Shown piece by piece: positions 1 to 6,059 of a stretch of 64,000 nt of DNA (the first letter of the stretch is position 1; the number at the start of each line of letters is the position of its first letter). The notes beneath the pieces were generated by a model, which ran no database searches, was not told the origin of the DNA, and saw only the letters and a list, made by a program, of their open reading frames with translations. The translations under genes were made by a program, and so were the position numbers. The stretch comes from Arhodomonas sp052060015 (GTDB lineage: Bacteria > Pseudomonadota > Gammaproteobacteria > Nitrococcales > Nitrococcaceae), in NCBI RefSeq assembly GCF_052060015.1, contig NZ_JBPODZ010000005.1, forward strand, positions 62,001-126,000, written 5' to 3'.

Positions 1-1195
1 GCATCAACGGGATGAACACGGCGTTAAAATACGGCGGACCCACGGAGATCTTGCCGAGCCCCAGGGCGTCGGTGGCGAGGGGGTACAGCGTGCCCGCCAG
101 GACCGTGGCCGCCGCCACCGTCAGCACCGCATTGTTGAGCAGCAGCAGGGTCTCCCGGGAGAGCAGGTCGAAGCGCCCGCCCCCCGCGAGCCGGGGCGCC
201 CGCCAGGCGTAGATCCCCAGCGAGGCCCCCACCACAACGATCAGCAAGGCCAGGATGAACAGTCCACGCTGGGGGTCAGTGGCGAAGGCGTGTACCGAGT
301 TAAGCACCCCGGAGCGCACCAGGAAGGTCCCGAGCAGCGATAGCGAGAAGGCGAAGATCGCCAGCAGCACCGTCCAGCTCCGGAAGGCCCCGCGCTTCTC
401 GGTCACGGCCAGGGAGTGGATCAGTGCCGTGCCCACCAGCCAGGGCATGAACGAGGCGTTCTCCACCGGATCCCAGAACCACCAGCCGCCCCAACCGAGC
501 TCGTAGTAGGCCCACCAGCTGCCCAGCGTGATGCCGAGGGTCAGGAAGATCCACGCGGTGGTGGTCCAGGGCCGCGCCCAACGCGCCCAGGCCGCATCAA
601 GCCGACCCCCGAGGAGGGCGGCGATGGCGAAGGCGAAGGCAACCGCGAAACCCACATAGCCCATGTACAGCAGCGGCGGGTGGAAGATCAGGCCCGGATC
701 CTGGAGCAGGGGGTTGAGGTCACGGCCGTCTGCGGCCGGCGGCAGCATCCGCGTGAAGGGATTGGAGGTGGCGATGGTGAAGAGCAGGAAACCGAAGCTC
801 ACCGCGCCGAGCACGCCGAGCACGCGGGCGGTGAAGGCCAGGGGCAGCTCGCGGCTGAACGCCGCCACCGCCACCGTCCAGCCGCCCAGGGTCGCCGCCC
901 ACAACAACAGCGAGCCCTCATGGGAGCCCCACACCGCGGAGAGGCGGTAGTACCAGGGCAGGGCACTATTCGAGTTGTTGGCCACGTACTCCACGGAGAA
1001 ATCGTTGGCGTAGAACGCCCAACTCAGTGCCGCGAAGGCGAGCAGCAGGAACACGAACTGCCCCGCCGCCATGGGCCGGGCCGCCGCCATCCAGGCCACG
1101 CGGCCGCGCGCGGCACCGGCGAGGGGCACCACCGTCTGCGCGAGCGCCAGCGCCAGCGCCAGCGCAAGGGCGAACTGACCGAGCTCCGGGATCAT
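1..1195 (-). CDS. ccmF: Cytochrome c heme lyase subunit CcmF (5' part only)
   Basis: This is the N-terminal ~398 residues of CcmF; the 3' end lies beyond the left edge. CcmF is the large inner-membrane part of the System I heme lyase, which takes heme from CcmE and attaches it to apocytochromes c in the periplasm. Seen: many hydrophobic helices, WGSHEGSLLLW at about residues 89-99, NPLLQDPGLIFHPPLL at about 161-176 with a conserved His, and the tryptophan-rich WWD region ending WWFWDPVENASF at about 238-249. The ATG at 1195 overlaps the ccmE stop by 4 nt (ATGA), which supports the start and indicates translational coupling. It is the last gene of the ccmCDEF run visible here; ccmG/H would be expected to follow. 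Confidence 0.96.
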   Translation of the reverse strand, partial: MIPELGQFALALALALALAQTVVPLAGAARGRVAWMAAARPMAAGQFVFLLLAFAALSWAFYANDFSVEYVANNSNSALPWYYRLSAVWGSHEGSLLLWAATLGGWTVAVAAFSRELPLAFTARVLGVLGAVSFGFLLFTIATSNPFTRMLPPAADGRDLNPLLQDPGLIFHPPLLYMGYVGFAVAFAFAIAALLGGRLDAAWARWARPWTTTAWIFLTLGITLGSWWAYYELGWGGWWFWDPVENASFMPWLVGTALIHSLAVTEKRGAFRSWTVLLAIFAFSLSLLGTFLVRSGVLNSVHAFATDPQRGLFILALLIVVVGASLGIYAWRAPRLAGGGRFDLLSRETLLLLNNAVLTVAAATVLAGTLYPLATDALGLGKISVGPPYFNAVFIPLM

Positions 1196-1644
1196 CCGCC
1201 ACCCCCCTCCACCGACTGGGCCGCCTTCGCCGCGGCCATCGCGTCCGCCACTTCCGGCGGCATGTAGTTCTCGTCGTGCTTGGCGAGGACCTCATCGGCG
1301 GTGAATGCGCCGTTGCCGTCGAGCCGCCCGCGCACGACTACGCCCTGACCCTCCCGGAAGAGATCCGGCAGCACGCCTTCATAACGTACCGGTATGGCCA
1401 CCGCGCCATCGGTCACCTCGAAGCGCACCTCCACGCCGTCGCCGTGGGCGACGCTGTCATCGGCGACCATCCCCCCCATGCGGAAGGGGTAATCCACCGG
1501 CGCCTCACCGGCGGCCACCTCGCTCGGCGGATAGAAATAGAGCATGTTCTCGCTGAACGCCGAGAGCATCAGGGCCGCGGCCACACCGACGCCCGCCAGC
1601 AACAGCCCCACCAGGGACAGACGTTTCTTTCGTGCCGGGGTCAT
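1192..1644 (-). CDS. ccmE: Heme chaperone CcmE
   Basis: A 150-residue periplasmic heme chaperone that binds heme covalently and hands it to the CcmF/H lyase. Residues ~1-30 are a basic start followed by one membrane anchor (KKRLSLVGLLLAG). The beta-barrel domain follows, with VLAKHDENYMPPE near the C-terminus; its His is the covalent heme ligand and the Tyr four residues later is also conserved. An upstream in-frame ATG at 1749 would add 35 residues unlike the family and would lie inside ccmD. The ATG at 1644 overlaps the ccmD stop (ATGA) and is preferred. Confidence 0.96.
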   Translation of the reverse strand: MTPARKKRLSLVGLLLAGVGVAAALMLSAFSENMLYFYPPSEVAAGEAPVDYPFRMGGMVADDSVAHGDGVEVRFEVTDGAVAIPVRYEGVLPDLFREGQGVVVRGRLDGNGAFTADEVLAKHDENYMPPEVADAMAAAKAAQSVEGGGG

Positions 1645-1790
1645 TGCCGTTTCCTCCTCGCCAGCCGCCGCACGATGGACCGTCGTCGCTGCAGCGGGAT
1701 CCACCAGTTGGCGACCAACACCGCCGCCGTCAGCAGGTACGACGGCCACACATAGGCGGCATAGCCGCCCATCTCCAGAAACTCCCTCAT
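1641..1790 (-). CDS. ccmD: Heme exporter accessory protein CcmD
   Basis: A 49-residue reading frame fills the space between ccmC and ccmE exactly, with ATGA overlaps at both ends. It has the CcmD layout: MREFLEMGGYAAYVWPSY, a single membrane helix (LLTAAVLVANWW), then a very basic tail (QRRRSMVRRLARRKRQ). CcmD helps release holo-CcmE from the CcmABC complex. Size, position and the GGYAAYVW start are all typical. It was read directly from the sequence because it is very short. Confidence 0.93.
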   Translation of the reverse strand: MREFLEMGGYAAYVWPSYLLTAAVLVANWWIPLQRRRSIVRRLARRKRQ

Positions 1791-2530
1791 CCCCCCTCCT
1801 CGGCGATCACCTGCTCCACCCAGCGGCTGCGGCGCTCCCGCTCCAGGAGCTCACAGCGTGCCCGCAGCAGCCAGACGGCCGCGAAATACGTCATAAATGC
1901 GAACGCCATCACCAGCAGCGGGACGAGCATGGACAGCTCGATCGCCGGCGCGTCGAAACGTGTCACGGTGGGCCCTTGGTGGAGGGTGTTCCACCACTCC
2001 ACGGAGAAATGGATGATGGGAATGTTGACCACCCCCACCAGCGCCAGGATCGCCGAGGCCCGGGCCGCCTGGCGCGGCTCCTCGATGGCCGCGTTCAACG
2101 CGATAAAACCCAGGTACAGGAACAGCAGGATGAGCTCGGAGGTCAGCCGCGCATCCCACACCCACCAGGTCCCCCACATGGGCTTGCCCCACAGCGAGCC
2201 GGTGACCAACGCGAGGAAGGTAAACCAGGCACCTAGCGGGGCGGCCGCCCGGGCCATGACCTCGGCAACCTTCATCCGCCAGACCAGGCCGATAGCTGCA
2301 GACACGGCCATGACCACGTAGACCATCATGGACATCCATGCGGCCGGCACGTGAATGAAGATGATCCGATAGCTCTCACCCTGCTGGTAGTCCGGCGGAG
2401 CGAGCACCAGCCCCTGGTAGAGCCCCCAGGCGAAGAGCAATGCGCTGAGCGCGCCGAGCCAGCGTGCCCATCGGCCCGCTATGCCGTAGAAATGGGGCGG
2501 CGAGCCCAGCCGATGAAACCATGTCCACAT
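1787..2530 (-). CDS. ccmC: Heme exporter/heme-handling protein CcmC
   Basis: A 247-residue inner-membrane protein of about six helices that loads heme onto CcmE. The tryptophan-rich signature is WGKPMWGTWWVWDARLTS, and conserved His residues flank it (FIHVPAAWMS; IIHFSVEWWNTLH). The ATG at 2530 (MWTWFHRLGSPP) matches the family start; an upstream ATG at 2587 would add 19 residues unlike the family. It is the first gene of the local ccmCDEF operon. The usual upstream partners ccmA (ATPase) and ccmB (permease) are absent; the DNA upstream carries no protein gene until 2856. I see only a weak ribosome-binding site. Confidence 0.95.
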   Translation of the reverse strand: MWTWFHRLGSPPHFYGIAGRWARWLGALSALLFAWGLYQGLVLAPPDYQQGESYRIIFIHVPAAWMSMMVYVVMAVSAAIGLVWRMKVAEVMARAAAPLGAWFTFLALVTGSLWGKPMWGTWWVWDARLTSELILLFLYLGFIALNAAIEEPRQAARASAILALVGVVNIPIIHFSVEWWNTLHQGPTVTRFDAPAIELSMLVPLLVMAFAFMTYFAAVWLLRARCELLERERRSRWVEQVIAEEGG

Positions 2531-2729
2531 GGGTAAATCTTTTCGGGAGCCGGCGATTGTCAACCGCCAATTGTGCATTGCACGCATCCTGCTGTCGATC
2601 GGCGGCCAAGGTGCCGGAGGCCTCCTGGGTAAGTGACTGCACGGCGCCCCACGGGGTTCCCAACCGTAGTCACCACCAGGCCCGGGTGACTTTCAACTTC
2701 CCGGCACAATACCTGTGCCTGATTTCCCG

Positions 2730-2758
2730 TTTTCAGTTCGGGGTCGGACCGTTATCAT
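2730..2758 (+). promoter_or_regulatory. Candidate sigma70 promoter for the plus-strand small RNA
   Basis: TTTTCA at 2730-2735 (4/6 match to the -35 hexamer), a 17-bp spacer, then TATCAT at 2753-2758 (5/6 match to the -10). Predicted transcription start is about 2764-2766, just before a perfect hairpin. No plus-strand protein gene follows before the terminator at 2809-2836. Confidence 0.45.
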
Positions 2759-2764
2759 TCATAC

Positions 2765-2836
2765 CATCGTAACGGCGCAGGCCGTTACCACCGACTCTCC
2801 TCCTCTTGGCCGGCCTTTACAGGTCGGCTTTTTTTT
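2765..2836 (+). ncRNA. Candidate small regulatory RNA with CU-rich seed
   Basis: A stretch of about 72 nt between ccmC and the EEP gene (both minus strand) has a compact sRNA layout on the plus strand. It holds a perfect 8-bp hairpin (GTAACGGC 2769-2776, loop GCAG, GCCGTTAC 2781-2788), a single-stranded CU-rich linker (CTCTCCTCCTCTT, 2795-2807) complementary to Shine-Dalgarno sequences, and a rho-independent terminator (2809-2836). A plausible promoter sits upstream. No ORF with a start and ribosome-binding site fits inside. I do not recognise it as a known RNA family, and the call rests on structure only. Confidence 0.5.
2809..2836 (+). terminator. Rho-independent terminator without an upstream plus-strand gene
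   Basis: Stem GCCGGCC (2809-2815), loop TTTACA, stem GGTCGGC (2822-2828) with one G-U pair, followed directly by eight T (2829-2836). The T-tract fixes the orientation as plus. Both flanking protein genes are on the minus strand, so it most likely ends a small RNA. Confidence 0.85.
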
Positions 2837-2855
2837 GTCCGCACGCCGCGGCCGG

Positions 2856-3674
2856 CTATCCCACCAGTACGACATCGTCCGGCAGGCTCACCTCCATGGT
2901 AATCGGGAGATGATCTGACAGCGGATAATCGAGCACCTCGGCGGCGCGCACCCGCAGGGTCGAGGAAACCAGGATGTGGTCGATGTTCCGACGGGGCCGC
3001 CAACTCGGATACGTCAGCAGGTCGTGCAATGGTTCCCGCAGGTCGGTGTGGTCCCGCAGCAGCCGCAGCTCGCGGCTGTCGGAGAGGCAATTGAGGTCGC
3101 CCATGATCACCGTGTGGCGGTTACGGTTGACCAGCTCCGCGATGTAGGCGAGCTGGCGCAGGCGGGTGCGCCGGCCCAGCGCCAGGTGCACCAGGATCAC
3201 GTCGAGGCTCTCCGCCGGGCCGCCGAAGCGCAGTACCAGGGCGCCACGGCCGGGGATCATCCCGGGGAGCTTGTGCTCGCGTACCTCCAAGGGCCGATAG
3301 CGGGAAAGCACGCCGTTGCTGTGCCGGGCGATCTGGCCGATGCGCCGATTGGTCTGGAAATGCCAGTAGGGGAAATCGGCACACTCCGCCAGGTAGGCCG
3401 TCTGGTTGACGAACCCGCTGCGCAGGCTACCGGCGTCGATCTCCTGAAGGCCGACGATGTCGAAGCCGCGGATGATCCCGCCGATCCGCTCCAGGTTGTC
3501 CGCCCGGGAGCCGTGGGGCAGGACATGGCGCCAGCCCCGGGTGAGGTAATGGTGATAGTAGCGGGTTTCGATCCCCGTCTGGATGTTGTAGCTCATCAGC
3601 CGCAACACCCCGCCCGCCCGAGGCTCACCCTGCCGGCGGGGGGGCGGTGCGGCGGCTACATCGGGGCCGTTCAA
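2856..3674 (-). CDS. Endonuclease/exonuclease/phosphatase (EEP) family protein
   Basis: A 272-residue metal-dependent hydrolase of the DNase I-like EEP fold. The order of motifs is complete: MSYNIQTG (~27-34), GLQEID with the catalytic Glu (~74-79), GDLNCLSD (~191-198) and the terminal SDHLPI (~257-262). No signal peptide is clear; residues 1-22 are a Pro/Arg-rich lead. The substrate cannot be told from sequence: family members cut DNA, phosphoinositides or nucleotides. The ATG overlaps the upstream dsbA stop by 4 nt, so the two genes are co-translated. The product ends at a Val/Gly tail just before the sRNA terminator. Confidence 0.85.
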   Translation of the reverse strand: MNGPDVAAAPPPRRQGEPRAGGVLRLMSYNIQTGIETRYYHHYLTRGWRHVLPHGSRADNLERIGGIIRGFDIVGLQEIDAGSLRSGFVNQTAYLAECADFPYWHFQTNRRIGQIARHSNGVLSRYRPLEVREHKLPGMIPGRGALVLRFGGPAESLDVILVHLALGRRTRLRQLAYIAELVNRNRHTVIMGDLNCLSDSRELRLLRDHTDLREPLHDLLTYPSWRPRRNIDHILVSSTLRVRAAEVLDYPLSDHLPITMEVSLPDDVVLVG

Positions 3675-4291
3675 TCCGCTTCCTGCTCCTGCTCCACCAG
3701 GTAACCGGCCACGTCCAGCATCCCGTGCTGGCCGCCGGCCTCGCGGACGTCGATGACGTAGCGCCCCGCCACCGCCAGGGTGGGCGTGCCCTGAATGCCG
3801 TAGTCCCGCGCCAGGCGTTCGGCACGACGCATCTTCATGGTGACCGCGAAGGAGTCGAAGGCGTCCAGGGCGGCCTGCTCGTCGGCGCCGTGATCGGCGA
3901 GGAAGGCGGCGATGGCGGCGCGGTCACTGAAACGCCGCCCCTCCTCGTGGACGGCCCGAAACAGCGCGCCGTGGGCCTCGCCGAGCACATCCAAGGCCTC
4001 CGCCACGTAATACGCCTCCGCCAACAGCCGCCAGGAATCGCGGCCGAAGGTCACGGGGACATGCTCGACGGACACCGCCTGGCCCATCTCCTCCTGCCAG
4101 TCGGCGAGCAGCGGATGGAAGTCATGGCAATGGGGGCAACCGTAGGAGAAGAACTCGCGGACCTGCACGGCATCACCAGCATCCACCGGCTGCGGCTCGG
4201 AGAGCACTCGGTATTCCCGGCCCGCCTCGGGGGCCGCCAGCGCCGCGGCAGGAATCGCCAGTGCCAGCAAAAGCACGAACCAACGCATCAT
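3671..4291 (-). CDS. dsbA: Thiol:disulfide interchange protein DsbA
   Basis: A 206-residue periplasmic dithiol oxidase that introduces disulfide bonds into exported proteins. A signal peptide (MMRWFVLLLALAIPAAALA) precedes the thioredoxin fold. The active site is CPHC in FFSYGCPHCHDFHP at about residues 48-61, and the cis-Pro loop is GTPTLAV near 165-171. Length is normal for DsbA. Two adjacent ATGs (4291, 4288) are possible; AGGGG lies 6 nt before the first. It overlaps the EEP gene by 4 nt. It is separated from the upstream cytochrome c4 gene by a strong terminator, so it should have its own promoter in 4292-4401. Confidence 0.93.
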   Translation of the reverse strand: MMRWFVLLLALAIPAAALAAPEAGREYRVLSEPQPVDAGDAVQVREFFSYGCPHCHDFHPLLADWQEEMGQAVSVEHVPVTFGRDSWRLLAEAYYVAEALDVLGEAHGALFRAVHEEGRRFSDRAAIAAFLADHGADEQAALDAFDSFAVTMKMRRAERLARDYGIQGTPTLAVAGRYVIDVREAGGQHGMLDVAGYLVEQEQEAD

Positions 4292-4401
4292 CAATGACCC
4301 CTGTCTGTTGTTGGTCGATGGATTACGGAAGACCACGCCACGTTGGCCGCGGTTCCCGGCATCCCGATGGATCCTGTGCCAGCACTACATGGGCGTCAAT
4401 G

Positions 4402-4426
4402 AAAAAAGGGCGGTGCAGGACCGCCC
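4402..4426 (-). terminator. Rho-independent terminator of cytochrome c4
   Basis: On the minus strand a 7-bp stem GGGCGGT/ACCGCCC (4420-4426 with 4408-4414) with a 5-nt loop is followed by six T (4407-4402). It lies 31 bp past the cytochrome c4 stop and separates that gene from dsbA. Confidence 0.9.
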
Positions 4427-4456
4427 CTTTCAGCGATAGCGTGCCGGTCCCGCGAG

Positions 4457-5086
4457 CTACTCGACGCCCTCGAGATACAGGCCGTAGGCGAACGAGGCCA
4501 CGGCCTCGATCTCCTCGTCCGTAAGCTCGGCGGCGATACCGTTCATGATCTGCGCGTTCTGATAGCCGCTGCGCTCGCCGTCGCGATAGGCACGCAGTTG
4601 CATGGCCAGGTAGGTCGCCTTCTGCCCGCTGATCTTGGGGTAACCGGCCCCCTTCATGCCATCGCCCGCCGGGCCGTGGCAGCCAGCGCACGAGGGGACG
4701 TCCCGCTCGGGGATGCCCCCGCGCCAGAGCTGCTCGCCGAGCTCGACGGCTTCCTCACTGGTCTCGCCCACCTCCATCTGCCCGCCGGCATAGTAGGCTG
4801 CGAGGTCCTGCATGTCCTGGTCCGAGAGGTTCGCCACCTGCCCCGCCATCAGGGCGTTCTCGCGGGTGCCGTCCTTGAAGTGCCGGAGCTGCTCGTAGAG
4901 ATACTCCTCATGCTGCCCGGCGAGGTTCGGCCACTCGGGGTTGCCGCTGTTGCCGTCCGCTCCGTGACAGGCCACACAGGGCTGGGACTTGCTCTCGCCC
5001 GCCTGCGGATCCCCCTCCGCCTGGGCGATGCCGGCCACCATGAACGGCAAGGCGGCCAACACGGCTAGCAACCGGCGTGTCATCAT
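4457..5086 (-). CDS. Diheme cytochrome c4
   Basis: A 209-residue periplasmic diheme cytochrome c, an electron carrier between the bc1 complex and terminal oxidases. A signal peptide ends at about AGIAQA-EG (residues 1-23). There are two homologous monoheme domains, with CVACH at about 37-41 and CAGCH at about 133-137. Candidate Met axial ligands are ALMAGQV in the first domain and QIMNGIA in the second. Haem attachment would use the Ccm system encoded nearby. AGGAG lies 11 nt before the first of two adjacent ATGs (5086, 5083). The gene stands alone with its own promoter and terminator. Confidence 0.94.
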   Translation of the reverse strand: MMTRRLLAVLAALPFMVAGIAQAEGDPQAGESKSQPCVACHGADGNSGNPEWPNLAGQHEEYLYEQLRHFKDGTRENALMAGQVANLSDQDMQDLAAYYAGGQMEVGETSEEAVELGEQLWRGGIPERDVPSCAGCHGPAGDGMKGAGYPKISGQKATYLAMQLRAYRDGERSGYQNAQIMNGIAAELTDEEIEAVASFAYGLYLEGVE

Positions 5087-5139
5087 GATGCGGTGTTCTC
5101 CTGTACCGGCTGGGCTCGTCGGTGTGCAAGGCAGGGCAA

Positions 5140-5168
5140 TTTATACCAGCCGCCCCTTGGGGGGTCAA
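5140..5168 (-). promoter_or_regulatory. Sigma70 promoter of cytochrome c4
   Basis: Minus strand TTGACC (5168-5163), a 17-bp spacer, TATAAA (5145-5140): 5/6 matches in both hexamers with optimal spacing. The start would be near 5133, leaving a leader of about 45 nt. A TTGACA on the plus strand (5170-5175) directly abuts it and could be the -35 of engB, although no good -10 follows. Confidence 0.75.
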
Positions 5169-5239
5169 TTTGACACGGTTGGCGCTCGGTGCATTGCGCT
5201 GTCACAATTACAGCCTCCCGATCCGCCGGACGAGCGCCC

Positions 5240-5851
5240 GTGAACCCGCTCTATCACAAGGCCCGATTCCTGCTAAGCGCCCCGGATATCACCCACCTAC
5301 CCCCGGACACAGGCGCGGAGGTGGCGTTCGCGGGGCGATCCAACGCGGGGAAATCCAGCGCCATCAATGCACTGACCGGCCAGAAATCCCTCGCGCGCAT
5401 CAGCAAGACCCCGGGGCGGACCCAGGCCATCAATGTCTTTCCCCTCGACGAGGAGCGCCGCCTCATCGACCTACCGGGCTACGGCTATGCCAAGGTCCCT
5501 GAGCGGATCCGCGCCCACTGGCGCCAGGCCCTGCCGCGCTATCTCGCCGAACGCGAGAGCCTTCGGGGGCTGGTGATCATTATGGACGTGCGCCGGCCAC
5601 TCACCGAGCAGGACGCCCAGATGCTGGAGTGGTGCACACACGCCGGGCTATCGGTCCATGTCCTGCTGACCAAGGCGGACAAGCTCAAGCGCGGCCCCGC
5701 GCTGAACGCGCTGCAGCGGCTGCGCGCCCGCCTCGACGCGGAATACCCGGCTACCACCGCGCAGCTGTTCTCCGCCAGCCATGGCACCGGCATTGACGAG
5801 ATTCACCGCAAGCTCGATGAATGGCTGGAGGTGGCAGGGCACGCCGGATAG
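5240..5851 (+). CDS. engB: Ribosome biogenesis GTP-binding protein EngB (YihA/YsxC)
   Basis: A 203-residue GTPase needed for 50S ribosome assembly. G-motifs seen: G1 AGRSNAGKSS (~31-40), G2 PGRTQ, G3 DLPGYGYAKV, G4 LTKADKL, and G5-like SASHGTG. Start: GTG at 5240 gives NPLYHKARFLLSAP, the normal family N-terminus; an in-frame ATG at 5189 would add 17 unrelated residues overlapping the promoter region. It is next to polA in inverted orientation, as in many gammaproteobacteria, with a likely sRNA gene between them. Confidence 0.95.
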   Translation: MNPLYHKARFLLSAPDITHLPPDTGAEVAFAGRSNAGKSSAINALTGQKSLARISKTPGRTQAINVFPLDEERRLIDLPGYGYAKVPERIRAHWRQALPRYLAERESLRGLVIIMDVRRPLTEQDAQMLEWCTHAGLSVHVLLTKADKLKRGPALNALQRLRARLDAEYPATTAQLFSASHGTGIDEIHRKLDEWLEVAGHAG

Positions 5852-5855
5852 ACGC

Positions 5856-5987
5856 CTATAAAAATGCCCCGAGTCCCATGGGGGATGGCGACTCGGGGCA
5901 AGCGACCCGGACTTGGGGGCAGGACCGGGCCGTTGGCCTCACGCCGCCCAAGCGGGCGCTACGTGAGTCGCGCCGGGCACTGGCGCA
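5856..5987 (-). ncRNA. Candidate sRNA at the Spot 42/ErsA locus (polA-engB gap)
   Basis: The ~200-bp gap between polA and engB holds a minus-strand structured region ending in a rho-independent terminator. Read 5'-3' it has a hairpin with CTCACG/CGTGAG (5967-5962 with 5943-5938) enclosing CGCCC/GGGCG, a CCCGG/CCGGG stem, and the 11-bp terminator stem topped by CCAT-CCCCC-ATGG, which exposes five C. E. coli Spot 42 (spf) and the AlgU-dependent Pseudomonas ErsA occupy the same polA-engB locus. A sigmaE-like promoter lies just upstream. Sequence identity to either RNA has not been tested; the call is by synteny and structure. The 5' end is estimated. Confidence 0.5.
5860..5900 (-). terminator. 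Rho-independent terminator downstream of polA / end of candidate sRNA
   Basis: An 11-bp perfect stem TGCCCCGAGTC/GACTCGGGGCA (5900-5890 with 5875-5865) is followed on the minus strand by TTTTTATA (5864-5857). It lies 160 bp beyond the polA stop, unusually far for polA alone, which favours a separate transcript ending here. Confidence 0.88.
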
Positions 5988-5992
5988 CCTAT

Positions 5993-6020
5993 AATGACAG
6001 CACAGCTGCGCGGTGGTTCC
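5993..6020 (-). promoter_or_regulatory. SigmaE/AlgU-like promoter candidate for the polA-engB sRNA
   Basis: Minus strand GGAACCA (6020-6014), exactly 16 nt, then TCATT (5997-5993). The extracytoplasmic-stress sigma consensus is GGAACTT-N16-TCTGA, so the core GGAAC and the spacing fit but the -10 is only partial. A sigma70-like ATTATA overlaps the same -10. Confidence 0.35.
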
Positions 6021-6059
6021 AGCGCGTTCCGGAGCTGATGGCCACCGTTCATCGGATCC

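Larger units (their letters stand above)
2531..2855. other. 325-bp protein-free gap between ccmC and the EEP gene
   Basis: Holds the leader of ccmC and, on the plus strand, the candidate promoter, small RNA and terminator described separately. The remaining part (about 2531-2729) shows no convincing coding frame. No ccmA or ccmB remnant is visible. Confidence 0.7.

Noticed and set aside
416..1267. 283-codon plus-strand frame opposite ccmF
   Set aside because: Low-complexity Gly/Arg/Glu/His composition and no homology; ccmF motifs are clear on the other strand.
5990..5995. TATAAT on the plus strand in the polA-engB gap
   Set aside because: No -35 at 16-18 bp and no plus-strand gene downstream; it is the complement of the -10 region of the minus-strand sRNA candidate.
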